From Daphnia pulex (Eukaryota > Arthropoda > Branchiopoda > Diplostraca > Daphniidae): a DNA stretch of 64,000 nt. Below, piece by piece: positions 1 through 12,368 of this stretch. The stretch spans positions 3,596,001-3,660,000 of the forward strand of contig NC_060019.1 of the NCBI RefSeq assembly GCF_021134715.1, read 5' to 3'. The translations under genes and the position numbers were made by a program. The stretch's first letter is position 1. The number at the start of each line of letters is the position of its first letter. The notes beneath the pieces were generated by a model. That model saw only the letters and a list, made by a program, of their open reading frames with translations, searched no databases and was not told the origin of the DNA.

Positions 1-1570
1 ATGATTGAACTCGGGTAGGGTCACACTCCGTTGGGTCGTTATGATGGTGTCCGCATCTGTTGTTATTGATCGTATTGTCCCCCCAATGTCTTTTGTGCCA
101 AAACCAAAAGACACCAAGCTTGTGTATGTATAACGGTCCGGTGTGTACGTGTAGTCATTCTGGACGACGGGCTGGAGACGATCAGCCGAGGGTGGGATTC
201 GGTGGGGAGACGCCTTGCCGGCGCCGCCACTCATACCCTTTCGCTACCAGCACTCGACGACGAAATAGAACCACTGCACCCACCTAAAACCACCACTGCA
301 ACTCCCACCTCGGCGACACAAGCTTCTTCTGGCCAAGGACCAGCTCAACACCCAAACAGTCATTGTAGGTGGATCCGCCGGTTTACTTTTAAGCCTCCTT
401 CTCTCTCTCTCTCTATCTATTCTCTTTATACCTTTTCTTATCAACCTGAAACCCCATCACACTTGCCAACTAGGATCTCCGCTGGATCTCCAGAGATATC
501 GATTGAGTTTTTGCACGTATTTTGATATTTTTTCTTGTGTCGATTCTCGTAGTTATGAGTGTGTGTGTGTGTTGATATGCTTCGTTTTGTGTGTGTGTTT
601 GTGCTGACTGGCGGTTGCTGCTGCGTGTCATTACGATGGATAGCGGAGAGACGGAAAAGAGAAAAGAGAAGGCCTTGTTTTGTTTATGCCCGCCGTTTGC
701 TTGCCGACGGAACGAACGAAACCTACTGACCCACTTGAAGAAAAGCCAGTTCGCCTTATTATTAGTATTAGTATCTTTTACGTATCGTCTATGGGTGGCG
801 CGGTGTAGACTTTTCTTTCTTTGGAAATTCCAACGCGGCCTTATTTTCAGATCGGAGCACATCGGCAAGCATAATTGTATAATGTTTAATCGGTGGTTTT
901 TGTTATCTATTTTCACTTTTTTTTTCCCCCTGTGATCTATTTCGCGTTTCTTTTAGTCGTTGACGTCATGGCGATTGATTGTTTCACTTGTCTTTTAAAA
1001 AAAAGAAGAAGCTTCATAATTGACGAATCACCGTCCCACGATTACTGCATGCACTGGTTAATAGCTTGAGGTTTTGATGAAATCTTTTTTTTTTCTACTT
1101 AGTGTTTTAGTGTGGTCTTCATCTTTCACTGTTTTATTTCTACACTATTTTATCGGGGATATTTTATTTTATTTCATCTGCTTGATTGCGCTCCGTGAGC
1201 TTTACACGGTATTACGGCAACACTATGCGTCGACTGCTTTTACGATTGTTTCAACATAATCTAATTTGGTTTTGATCCAACCCCCCTATTTCTTTCCTTA
1301 CAACCTGATCATTCCGCAACAAGTTTTTAAACTTGGATAATATTGCTTCATCAAACTTTCACTTTCCATTTCGACGACCCGAAGCATCGCCACGCCTTCC
1401 GACTTATTTACAAGCCGATAGTGTAACACGTGGGACTTATTAGAACGGTCCCCGGTAATAAATTGGTGTGGCGATGTTTTGCAAGTCGATTGGATTCGAG
1501 CGAAAGTTTGATTGAAGACTTTTAATTCTGTGTTTCCAAACTGTGCTTGACGTCTTGCTTTTGAATTTAG
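1..1570 (+). other. NPC1 upstream intron or 5' region, no exon recognised
   Basis: No exon with NPC1 N-terminal-domain character (cysteine-rich, signal peptide) is visible here. The acceptor at 1569-1570 needs a preceding exon ending in phase 1, so this is most simply a long intron whose 5' exons lie left of the window. It holds a CT microsatellite near 400-425, a TG-rich tract near 555-600, a perfect palindromic CRE (TGACGTCA) at 961-968 and an E-box (CACGTG) at 1427-1432. Such sites could mark an internal promoter, but that is speculation. Confidence 0.5.
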
Positions 1571-4500
1571 CGCGCGGAGTCAAACGTCGTTCGTTGCAGC
1601 CTACCATCTCTACCACGTCATCGACCGACTCCCAATATGAATACGTCGAGGGATCTTTTATGGAACGAGCTGGAGCATCGATGGAAAAGGCTTTGGAATC
1701 CTTCTTCACCGCCTGGGGAACTTGTAAGTCATTGTGAATTGGCTAATGATACTTTTCAGTGAATAACATTTTGTGGTTTGACAGTCTGTGCCAGGTGGCC
1801 GTGGATGGTGCTCATTTTCGGTTTGTCGGTTGCCGCCGCCCTAACCGTGGGCGTTGTCTTCCTTGAAGTGACGATAGATCCCGTTGAATTGTGGGCTTCC
1901 CCGGAGAGTCGCTCTCGTCAAGAAAAGGATTATTTCGACAAAAGTTTCACCCCGTTCTACCGTACCGAACAAGTTATCCTTCACGCCGAAGGAATTGAGG
2001 GCGTAAGTTTACCAAAAGGAAAAATGGTGACAATTAAAAACTTCAATTAATATATTTATTTTTATCTTCCTTCAGTTTGAATATGAAACACTGTCGGGGA
2101 ATAAAACGTTTGGACCCGCATTTCAACTCGACTTTCTTCTGGAAGCTTTGCACTTGCAACACGATATCGAAGCGGTGAGTGTTTTGCCACTGATGGATTG
2201 TCATAGTCTAAGTTTAAAGTTTGATTTTCTTTGAACACAGTTGATGGGAGACAACGGCACACGTTTGAATGACATTTGCTACATGCCCATGAAACCCGAT
2301 GTCAACGAATGTACCATTCAAAGCGTGCTGGGCTGGTGGCAGGGCCGCGAAGACTATTTGCTCAAATCAGTTGTTGGAACAACGAATGGTTACAACTACA
2401 CGTATTTGGATCACGCCATTTACTGCTCCAAGTATGGACACGAACATTTCGATTTTTTAAACCCCAACTTTATGTTTTATTTATCTTTTATTGCAGAAAT
2501 CCACTGATGCCCTATGATAATAACTTTAAATGGCAAAATGAAACCACCGGTGCGTTGGAACAAATTGGTTGTTTGGCAGAATATGGTGGTCCGGCATTCC
2601 CGTACGTCGTCCTGGGTGGTTTCCGTAATGGAGAAAACGAATCCGTTACTGACGAATCACTCTACATGAACGCTACTGCTCTTATTTTGACCTTTATAGT
2701 CCAAAACATTGCAGACAAAGACCAATTAGGTCCGGCTAAAGACTGGGAAAAAAAGTAATGCCTTCAAAGAAGACTTTAGTGCGAGATCTAATTTAACCTT
2801 TCTGCCTTTTCTTTCTAGATTTTTGGAATACATGAAATTCTGGAAGGAGAACAAGATGCCAAAGTACATGTCGGTGGCTTACATGGCGGAGCGTTCCATC
2901 GAAGACGAATTGACGCGGGCCAGCCAGTCGGACGTCATCACCATCGCCATTTCTTACTGCATCATGTTTGCGTATATTGCTATCGCTCTTGGTCAAGCTA
3001 GATCCTTTTCCAGACTTTTGGTGAGACATTTAACTGTTGTTTTCAAGTGTTTGGTCGGCTTAATTTAACGAAATTGTCTTTTAAAATTACAGGTTGACAG
3101 CAAGATTACGCTGGGTATCGGAGGTGTCATCATTGTGCTTTTGTCTGTCGTCGCCTCTATCGGCTTTTACGGTTACGTCGGTGTGCCCGCCACTCTGATC
3201 ATTATCGAAGTCATCCCCTTCTTGGTGTTGGCCGTGGGTGTTGACAATATTTTCATCCTGGTTCAAACGTACCAGCGTGAACCCCGTCGCGCCAACGAGA
3301 CGCACGAAGAGCACATTGGCCGAATTGTCGGTGAAGTGGCACCTTCCATGTTGCTCTCTTCGATATCCGAAGCCTTTTGCTTTTTCCTCGGTAAATAATT
3401 TCTCATTTCCTTCATTTAGAATATCCAAATTAATATTATTATTCTTCAAAAGGTGCTTTATCGGATATGCCCGCCGTGAAAGCGTTCGCCCTTTATGCTG
3501 GCATGGCCCTACTGCTTGACTTTTTGCTCCAGATGACTTGCTTTATCGGATTGTTCTCCCTCGATACAGCCAGACAGGAGGTAAATTTCCATCTGTTTTT
3601 AAAACATTTTCCCGGTTTTCCTCAACTTATCAATTTGACCTGACTGCCGACAGAGTAATCGCTTGGACATTTGCTGTTGCGTTCAAGTTGGTAAGAAGAA
3701 CGATCCAAAAGATGCTGCGGCCGCCGAAGGAGCCCTCTACAAACTTTTCCAGGATGCCTACGCTCCTTTCATCTTGTCGAAACCTATGCGAGCCATTGTC
3801 ATGGTCGTTTTCTTTGGCTGGTTGTGCGCGTCGGTGGCTCTCACTCCCCGAGTTGAAGTCGGACTCGATCAGGAACTTTCAATGCCTGAAGACTCGTACA
3901 TGTTGGATTACTTTAGCGTAAGTCTCCACTCAATTACGTGAATTGAAATGCCCAAAACTAAAATTGTATTTTGATTACGTCGACAGTATCTTGCCAAGTA
4001 TCTGTCTGTCGGTGCTCCCGTTTACTTCGTCGTCAAGGAAAGCCAGTTCAACTACACGGATCAGCTGGCGCAGCAAAAACTGTGTGGTGGTCGTGGCTGC
4101 GACGCCGACTCTCTCGTCACTCAAATCTATTTGGCATCCAAGAACAAGAGTCGCTCATACATCGCCGCTACGCCCGCCTCTTGGATCGATGACTACCTTG
4201 ATTGGTTCAGAATCTCAGAGTGTTGCAAAACTAAACTTGACGAACACGGAGAATTCGAATTCTGTCCCGCCTTCCAACCTGGTGCGCTTATTTTATTGGC
4301 AACATTTCGCATTCATATTTTAACGGTGCTTTTATTTTCTAAATTAATTAGATCCTTTCTTGGACTGCAACGAATGCAACAAGACCTTCATCGACGAGGA
4401 AAACCTTTGGCCCGATCCAAATACATTTAACTTTTGGTTGCCATATTTTTTGAAAGATAACCCTTGTGAAAATTGTCCAAAGGGTGGCCACGCAGCTTAC

Positions 4501-6431
4501 GGACAGGTACCATACGAATAAGCGAGTGACAAAACTATCAACCTAACGTATATTTTGTTTTTTTGAATTTTAGGCTATGCAATACGACAATGTAACAGAA
4601 GTGGTTGGTGCCAATTACTTTATGACGTACCATACAATCCTCAGGACGTCCAAAGATTTCTATTCGTCCCTGATTGAAGCCCGAGTCATTGCCGACAGCA
4701 TTTCCGAAACACTGTCGAATATTACCAACAGCAAAGTGGAGGTGTTCCCCTACAGTATTTTCTACGTTTACTACGAGCAATACTTGACCATGTGGCGCGA
4801 TGTGCTGGTCAGTCTCAGCATTTCGATCGCTGCTATCTTCGTGGTAACGTTCATCCTTCTCGGTCTTGACATCCACTCAGCCGTTGTTGTCCTCATCACA
4901 ATCATCATGATTCTGGTCGACCTGTTTGGCCTTATGTACTTGTGGGACATTACCCTCAATGCGGTGTCTCTCGTCAACCTTGTCATGGTAAGGTTCTCTA
5001 CAGATTTTAACCCTACGCGGTTTAATTCAATTTGTTTCATTTTAATAGGCTGTCGGTATTTCTGTCGAGTTTTGCAGTCACATCGTCCGTGCCTTTGCCG
5101 TTTCGATTGAACCTACTCGTATCGCAAGATCCAAAGAGTCTCTCGTCAGAATGGGAAGCTCGGTAAACCACATTCCTCCCCAGTTTTTGGGCTGCACAAT
5201 TGATTACTCAAAGATCTATTTTTAACTCAGGTTCTGTCTGGCATCACGCTGACCAAATTCGGAGGAATAGTCGTCTTGGCATTTGCCAAATCGCAGATTT
5301 TCCAGGTCTTTTACTTCCGCATGTACTTGGGTATAGTCTTGATTGGCGCCGCCCACGGTCTCATCTTCTTGCCCGTTTTGCTGTCGTTCATCGGTAAGAA
5401 CTTCATTTTCTATCTGCGTACGAAATGATGCGTTTCTAGTCTGGTGTAGTTTTTGTCGCTGTATTTTCCGTCGATTTGTCTCTTGACTTTCTATTCAATT
5501 GCGAAACATACGAGAATATTCCGATGGTATACGGAAGTCGTGACATAACACGAGTCCATTACCTAGGGGTTTGTTTCCAAGGGATAGTAACAACATTTGT
5601 CTTTGCGAACTGAAGAGATAGACTGGTAGTTTCGTCACATCGCCATGTCGATGTTCTATTTGCGGGATGATGTTTGTCATGTTTCTTTATTTTTACTCGG
5701 GTTTGTGTTCGTTCCGTTTTGTCTAACTGGTGAATCACCGTATGGTCGCGTTTTCAGGACCCCCTCAAAATAAGCTGAAGGCGTGGCAGCACAGCGTCTC
5801 CTTACAACGACGAACCGTTCACGTAACACTCAGCCAAGCTGAAACCGAGAATAACGTAAGGCTCTCAGACTCCAAAACTTCATGCCTGCTGTTTCATGTT
5901 TTAGTCGTTTGAACTCTGCCTGCGTTTTTATTATTATTATTATTATTTTTTTTAATCTATAAAACTTTTTTCCATTACTCACACACTTCCTTACTTTGGT
6001 CCTTATTAACGCTGATTTGCTCCGTTTTTTTTAAATGTGTCGATCCTTCATTTCGTTTAACTCTTCACGACAGTTAACTGGGGTTGAGGTATTTGGATTC
6101 GTGTTGTGCTCGCTTCTTTTCTCTCCTCAGTTTTGTTTTCTTATTTTCTCTTCTTGTTGTGGTGGTGATGACAGTCGACTACTTCAACGTGAATTAACAA
6201 ATTTTTATTTTTAAATTGGCAGGACCTGGCGTAAATCGTCACAAGCTGTTTTTGAAAAATTGTAAATCAGGCAACGTGTCTCCGTCGCCGACGCAAAATC
6301 TAAGTTATCCGCAATTTTCTGATATTCCGAACGAGGGACATGAGGATGAGATCCACCGCCATAACGCCAGGGTTGATGTTCATAGCGAGACTGATGTGGC
6401 CAAGGCGTCGCATCCACATCCTCCCTCATAA
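1571..6431 (+). CDS. NPC1: Niemann-Pick C1 intracellular cholesterol transporter, 5'-partial
   Basis: NPC1 moves cholesterol out of the late endosome/lysosome lumen through the limiting membrane. Fourteen constitutive exons are readable: 1571-1723, 1785-2002, 2076-2174, 2241-2431, 2497-2754, 2819-3020, 3093-3390, 3453-3580, 3654-3917, 3987-4281, 4352-4506, 4574-4987, 5049-5162, 5231-5393. One of two last exons follows (5758-5855 or 6223-6431). All splice phases agree and about 984 codons precede the last exon. Visible landmarks are the pre-TM2 block ending in FFTAWG, the middle luminal domain, the sterol-sensing domain (AERSIEDEL, then [17 protein letters not shown] and [12 protein letters not shown] [11 protein letters not shown]), the cysteine-rich C-terminal luminal domain and the last TM bundle ([36 protein letters not shown]). 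The residues matching about 1-330 of vertebrate NPC1, which hold the sterol-binding N-terminal domain, are not in the window. The match to NPC1 rather than Patched or SCAP is strong along the whole length. Confidence 0.97.
5758..5855 (+). CDS. NPC1: NPC1 alternative 3' exon A
   Basis: This exon starts after a good acceptor (ttttcag) in phase 1, so the split glycine codon after the last TM segment is completed as G-P-P. It encodes 32 residues of basic cytoplasmic tail and ends at a consensus donor (gtaagg) in phase 0. If unspliced, the frame runs on to a stop at 5910-5912. If spliced to exon B at 6223, the frame gives three codons and a stop. Either way it yields a tail different from exon B. 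Exon status is inferred from frame, splice sites and the conserved G-P start. Confidence 0.7.
6223..6431 (+). CDS. NPC1: NPC1 alternative 3' terminal exon B
   Basis: The acceptor (attggcag) is in the same phase 1 as exon A and also completes the codon as G-P, followed by G-V-N-R-H-K, which resembles the vertebrate tail start GPSVNK. It encodes 68 residues rich in Ser, Pro and His and stops at 6429-6431. It lacks the dileucine end found in vertebrate NPC1. This is the best candidate for the ancestral last exon. Confidence 0.8.
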
Positions 6432-7124
6432 TCGTCGTTCGTTCCAGACTCTGTCGTTGATGGATGGAATGTGAATCTGGCTTTGAGCTCGATATCCATT
6501 TCTGTCGCTTGTCTTATCTACCCTCCCCCCCCCCCCCCCTCACTCTCCTCGTTCACGTCTCCCCTCCCCCCCATACGTTGTTCTGTATGTCACATGTCTT
6601 CGTGCATGTGGTGATTAGTTGCTATTGTAATTTTCTTTTTCCTTACGATCACCTTAAATGTATACCCTGCCTCACTTATGTTCCAAGTGTGGACGGTAAA
6701 TGTCACTCAACAAGAAAGTATTCCTCCTCTTTTTGATTATTTTTTTTCATTTTATCGCCTGATTTTTCATTTCTGAGGGGTTTAATTTTTTTAACATTCC
6801 CGTCATTTGAAATTGTTTTTTTTCTTCTCTTCGTGGAATATCTACAATATCTAAAATAATTTGAGATTCAATGTGTAAAGAAAAAAAAAATATCCCAATA
6901 TTTGTGGGCGTACCTAGTCGGCTCTGATAATTCGTATTAACGCCGATAGATTGTTTACGATGATATCGTCACGTCTACGAAAAATTACTTCTAGCAATTT
7001 CCTCCCCCCCATCCCGTCTACCTGCCTTTGGTCTTGATTTTCCTCCATCCCCTTGTTGTCGCTGTGTTACTCCCTGTGCTTATCAGAATTGAGTACGGTC
7101 GTTCAACATACACTGCTCCCATCA

Positions 7125-7130
7125 AATAAA
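7125..7130 (+). terminator. Poly(A) signal AATAAA, probable NPC1 3' end
   Basis: A canonical hexamer lies about 0.7 kb after the exon B stop, followed within 25 bases by a T-rich stretch. The 6432-7125 interval has no coding signal and includes a poly(C) run near 6522-6539, so it is best read as the NPC1 3' UTR. Confidence 0.6.
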
Positions 7131-7639
7131 AACGACAAATCAACAAGTTCTTTTTTTGTATTCACACCGTAGAACGTCTCAATCGTTCATCAGTGATACG
7201 AAGGTCATGGATTGCCAAACGTGATCTAGAACTGTGACGTGTGTCAGAGGACACACATTCGTTAGTGGGCATTCAAAAATACGCCAGAAAAGTGTTGCAA
7301 GGGGGAGATAGGGATAGATTGAAAAACAGTTGACGCTTTTTCACTGTACAATAAGGATTTAGGGAATATCATCTCCATTGAGAGCCCTCTTATTGCGGTG
7401 ACTTTTTCTCTTTTTTGTCTCCTTCTGTTTTTTACTTGGTTATTAATCAGCCATTCAACTAGACAAAGCAAAACTTACAAAAAAAGAAAAAAAAAAGAAC
7501 AATCGGGTGCCGAACAAAAAGTTACTTAATTTATATAGGGGGTTCCAAAAAAATACAAGGTGAGGGTAGAGGGGGCAAGAGAAATTTCGTTAAAAAAAAA
7601 ATTGAAAAAACAGAACACATTAACTAAACGACTGCTGAA
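7131..7639. other. Intergenic / Rab8 3' UTR, convergent gene ends
   Basis: This lies between convergent NPC1 and Rab8. It is AT-rich with poly(A) runs near 7480-7500 and 7590-7610. No gene is seen. Confidence 0.6.
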
Positions 7640-8975
7640 TCAGAGTATAGAACACCGAGAAAGCCACGATGTGAGAGGTTTTCTCGGGGGTTCGTCAGCT
7701 TTGATCTGATGACCTCCGCCTTTACCAGACGGGTGACTCGCCTCCTATAAAACAAAATCTGAATTAATCAATTGTAAGTTAGTTAACTTTGCCAGACGAC
7801 ACATCACTAAGGGATTGGCAAAAAACGATTTCTTTTTCGGGAGGAGGGAGACTTCAAGATGTATAAAGAGGGAATGCTGCGTCGCAACTGTCCTACTGTA
7901 CGAGCATTTCATGCAAACGTCATCTTTTCACATAATCAATTACCTGCTGCACACCAAGAAGGGAAATGGCATCCAATACGGGCGAAACAAAGGAAAATGA
8001 GATAAAACAATTCGTTCTTGTCTTGTTCAAGCCAAAATGGACCGAAAATAAACAAACTAGGAATCTTACCAGTTTCTTTTCCATTTTTGCTTTGATATCT
8101 CTGGCCAGAGTAAAAAAAGCGTCTTCGACGTTAATTGAGGCCTTGGCGCTGGTTTCCATAAACTTGATGCCATACTCTATAGCAAGTTGTTCTCCACGAT
8201 CTTTGGAAACCTATTGGCATGCATAGCATGAATATGCAACTTATAAAGATGACATTCAACAGATAGTTCAGAAAAACAAAATTACCTGTCTCTTGTCATT
8301 CATGTCACATTTGTTTCCCAATATCATTTTTTCCACATCGGCTGATGCATGTTCCTCTATGTTTCGGATCCAGTTTTTGATGTTGTCAAAACTCTTATCG
8401 TTGGTGATATCATAAACTAACATGATACCCATGGCGCCACGATAATAACTGAAAAATATTACATCAAATTTAACTGCTGTCTTGGTGTTTATCACATTTA
8501 TATTATTATGTATCCTTACGCTGTTGTGATTGTGCGAAAGCGTTCTTGACCTGCTGTGTCCCTGTTGTGACAATAACAATTTTTTTAACAGATCCTTTAC
8601 AACATCTTCCGTTTGTTAAAATTGATAAAACTCACCATATTTGTAGTTTTATTTTCTTCCCATCCAATTCAATAGTTCTAATTTTAAAGTCTATCCCTGT
8701 AGAGAAAAACCAGCTTATTAGAATATTCATGAAAGCAAAATTGAAACGAAATTAAAGTACTTCAAACGTCACCCGATCTTATTTCAAGATGAAACGGATG
8801 ACTCAGTTACAGTGTTCATGAAAAATTTAGGAGAAAAAAAACGGAGTATACCAATGGTCGAGATGAAAGTCGAATTGAAGGCATCTTCACTAAAGCGGAA
8901 AAGAACGCATGTTTTCCCGACGCCAGAATCTCCGATGAGTAGTAATTTGAAAAGGTAATCATAGGTTTTGGCCAT
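7640..8975 (-). CDS. Rab8: Rab8-family small GTPase
   Basis: Rab8 directs vesicles from the Golgi and recycling endosomes to the plasma membrane and cilium. Six exons in transcript order are 8975-8852, 8696-8636, 8561-8520, 8448-8286, 8210-8070 and 7744-7640. They give 211 residues, against about 207 for human RAB8A. The start is set by [18 protein letters not shown], identical to Rab8 proteins. Visible motifs are the P-loop GDSGVGKT, switch I with STIG-IDFKI, switch [13 protein letters not shown], base-binding GNKCD and ETSAK. The last exon ends in Cys-Ser-Ile-Leu, a CaaL prenylation box expected to receive geranylgeranyl. All splice phases close and no lesion is seen. Rab10 and Rab13 are near relatives, but the N-terminus and the CSIL end favour Rab8. 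Confidence 0.97.
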
Positions 8976-9834
8976 ATTCTATAATTTACTAAGAAACACT
9001 ATTAGTGGGTCATCAGAGTTGGTATAAAATTACCAGTAGACTACAACAGAATATCGGTAAAACTCTGTGTCAATTGTTAATGCCTGAGGGGTAGTGCCTG
9101 GTTAAAATGCAGTGGCGCTTTTCGGCATTTTATCAGTAGTCGCTATCTTTTTTCCTTTGAACTTTGGATGATCTGATTTGGAGGCAAGTTCAAATTCAAG
9201 TTCCCATATTTTCTAATTCTCTTTCAGAAATTTTCACCATGAACAATTTCATTTACATTTTGAAAAATTTCAAATAGAAATATTTTATTTTTTCTGGGGA
9301 GGGGGTTTCTTGAAAAGGCTTCCTCCCTAGTTGATTTGTGTAGGGCCCGTATTTATTTTTATTTTTTAATTTTTTCCGTCTCCCCACGTATCGGCCCGGA
9401 ATTTACTAGACACATAAACTTGTGACTATAGACTCGTACGGAATAATATGTTTGATGGTTAGACCAAACTTTTAAAGGGTGTGGCTTTCGTCATTAAATA
9501 CTTGGTGAGTGTTTGTTTTCATACTTTTAATCATACAAATTTTTTCATTGATAGAAAAATAGTAACAAGAAGTAATACATGGTCAAAATTTTGTGACCTG
9601 TCTAGTATACACTATACACATCATTGTTTGTACAGGCAAATTTTTTGGTGTTTGTTGACAAATCCTCAGTTAATAGTTATATATTCATACTCTTAGTATT
9701 TAAATTTATTGTACTATATATACTGAATTTTTGTTGTCACAAACAAAATAATTCCCTAGCTCTTTCTCTTTTTATTATTATTATTATTATTATTGTTACT
9801 CATGTGACCTCCTTTCTCATTCAGGTTCAACAAT
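8976..9834. other. Divergent intergenic region between Rab8 and TMEM268-like gene
   Basis: Both genes start from this AT-rich 0.86 kb stretch, so it must hold two promoters. An acceptor (ctcattcag) at 9815-9823 just before the TMEM268-like start codon suggests a 5' UTR intron whose first exon lies in this interval. A TTA microsatellite lies near 9772-9795. No coding exon is seen. Confidence 0.5.
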
Positions 9835-11527
9835 ATGTCTGACAAAATGGGAAATGAAGAACAGAGTAGCACCAGCCCGGCTGATAAAAAATGGGTTCAA
9901 TTTGATGAAAATAACGATGTCAAAAGACATGTTGAACCTATTCCTCCTACACCAACAGTATCAAACTACAATGGAGCAGTCATAGACACAGAAACTGTTC
10001 AAATTGACATTGATAAACTAAAACATTTGGCCCAGTCAAAAGTACCTGATGCTGAAGGCCAAGTTGAAGAGTTGCAAAAAACTGTTAATCCAACTATGAG
10101 AAATGTTAGTCTTGATGATCTTGATGGAGCTGATAATTTAGCAACAGTTGTAGATCCTTCAATCTCCAGAGGATTTTGTAAGTTTCAGCTGTTATTTGTT
10201 CTTATTCTTTAATTTAATCTGTATATTTATTATGAAATTTAGCAAATGGTGATGTAATAGTGACTGTTTTACCAGTCAATCAAAAGTGGCCTTGGATAAC
10301 TCCAGCCGAATTTCGTCCAGAGCTTGTACCTGAAGAATTGATGGCAGAAGGACTTAGTGTAAGAGTTTTTTTTACTCCTGCAAAATTCTGGCTTATAATT
10401 CATGTTTGATTTCTCTATACAGTTGACAGTTGAAGATTATGTCCAGATCATGGAAAATCTAGTACATGATGTTCGCTTTACAGCTTACAATTTGTGCTAC
10501 AAAAGGCTATTGATGGCTTGGCTTTTGGCTTCCTTTATTGTTTTGCTCGGGTTGCTTTTCTCTGGCGCTAAAGGCATCACTCTCTTTGGATGCGGGGTGA
10601 TCTGGCTAATCATAAATGCCGGAGCTATTTTTGTCTGCATGTGGATGAAGAACAAAGTAAGATTTCAAAAGATGCTAAAGCAAAATAAAATAACTTCATG
10701 ACTAATTCCCTTACGTAATATTTGTAACGGCAGATGAACCATGGACTAGAAAAAGCGGTTGCTAAAGCGAATCAAACATTAACACGCCATCGCATTATTT
10801 TAGGAGTTGACGATCGTGGCAAGCTTTCGTGTCACAAAACCCATCTTTGCTTCATATATTTTGATACAACGGACTGTGTGGTGAGTATTGTCTTACCTTG
10901 ATTTTAATATTGCGTTTGATTAACGATTTTATTGACCTCAAATAGAGAAAATTGCAATCGCTTCTGGATGCGGAAGAGCACACGAATCGATCGGAGACTA
11001 ACGCGGAGGATCTTCAACGCCAGAGACAGATGCGCCAGCGAATGGATATTGACGATACTGACATCGTGGTGGCTGGCGCCAACCCAATTCGCATATCGCG
11101 AAAACAAGTACAGTTTTTATGAATCCCTTTCTTTTCTTTTTATTGCACGAAGAAATGTAGTAAAGTAATATGTGCTAATAGCCTTTCAACCATGAAAGAT
11201 AGATCAATAGTTGTTGAGTATATTGAAGTTTTTCAAACGCATGCCCATGTACATTAGGAGAGCGCTGAACGGCTGCTGTTACGCTACGCCCAAAGATGGG
11301 CCAAGGAATTCCTTCGTCACAGACTCGATTGGAGTGTAGACGACAGCTACAATACCTACAATTCTGCTAACCCTTCCTTTGGAATTGCCCCTCACGCCAA
11401 CTATCCCCGTCCCCGCCATCATAGCTCCGCCCTCTGCCTCTGCCAGTTTATCGAAGATTATTTGAGAAACAAACCTCGCAAAGATCCGCGCAGTTGTTGT
11501 TCTTGCTCCTGCGCGCCTCTCGAATAA
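9835..11527 (+). CDS. TMEM268: TMEM268-like two-pass membrane protein
   Basis: Exons are 9835-10177, 10243-10358, 10423-10656, 10734-10880, 10946-11107 and 11258-11527, giving 423 residues with consistent phases. The N-terminal 150 residues are acidic and disordered-looking. Exon 3 carries two adjacent hydrophobic helices of about 20 residues each. Exon 4 has RHRIILGVDD and LCFIYFDTTDCV, matching the vertebrate TMEM268 block RHRVLLGV ... FVYFDLENCV. The C-terminus has CLCQFIEDYL, matching the vertebrate CPCQLIEAYI. The family is poorly characterised. Vertebrate TMEM268 has been tied to integrin beta4 trafficking, but a role here is unknown. An alternative 3' end lies downstream. Confidence 0.85.
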
Positions 11528-11929
11528 CTCTATTAGTGGCTTCCCTTGTCCTCCTCTCACGCTCGTCTACTATTAGAATTATGATTAGTGTAGTCAATTT
11601 TAAATTTAACCTCTAGCATCGCTTATTTCTTGCAATCTATATTTAACACTTCCCTTGCTAAACAACCAACCTCTTGAACCTGAATGAGCATTTTAAAACA
11701 TTCATTGCCAAGACGACACATTCTGCCGTAGATGTTTCGTTTTTATATATATTATATACATATATATATTTTCAATTAAGTAGCAGAACATCGTCAGTAG
11801 TTAAGAAACTTTGGTAATCTGTAAAAAAAAAACCATTTTCGAAACTCCGATGAACCTTAAATTTGTTGCCTTACCCCAAAGAGTTTTTCTTTAAATGTTG
11901 GATTGTTTTTGCAAATGTCTTGTGTGTAG

Positions 11930-12041
11930 GCAAGGGCAGGCATATTGCTTCTTCGTTACAGCCAGAGATGGGCTAAAGGATTGGCTCGACAAAGCCTGGA
12001 CTTGCAGCTGCTTGCAGCAATCAATGCCTACAATGCCACAG
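11930..12041 (+). CDS. TMEM268: Alternative duplicated exon 6b of the TMEM268-like gene
   Basis: After the acceptor at 11928-11929 the frame in phase 0 reads a block with LLLRYSQRWAKGLARQSLD and INAYNA. This is clearly paralogous to LLLRYAQRWAKEFLRHRLD and YNTYNSA in the exon at 11258. It ends in phase 1 at a weak donor (GTCCAT). It could replace the 11258 exon, since both take phase 0 from exon 5. Confidence 0.65.
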
Positions 12042-12368
12042 GTCCATATTAATTTCTTTAAAATTTGCCCTTTGACCGACTTTAGTTCATGCTTCATCAC
12101 ATTCCATTTTTTTCCAAATCTTATTCGTTTAAATCCATACGAGTTTCAACGATTTTAAACACAGTTGAAAAAAAAAGAATGTTGAAGCGAAAACTATGAT
12201 CGTTATTTTTTTAAAAAGAGAACTAAATCCATATATCATAAGAATATTAATATTTCCCTAGTTAAGTTATCCCCTTTCAATATTTGGTAGCTTGTTAGTA
12301 ATCAAAATTTTCCAATTGGCGATGTTTCTGTTGCTGGGCATATAACTTGTGCATATACAAAAAACCAG

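Noticed and set aside
202..525. Open frame before NPC1 with Ser/Pro-rich translation
   Set aside because: It runs through a CT microsatellite and shows no NPC1 N-terminal-domain cysteines or signal peptide; likely chance.
1074..1259. Hydrophobic 61-codon frame that could be a signal or TM exon of NPC1
   Set aside because: Composition follows a T-rich tract, and no donor in phase 1 joins it to the exon at 1571.
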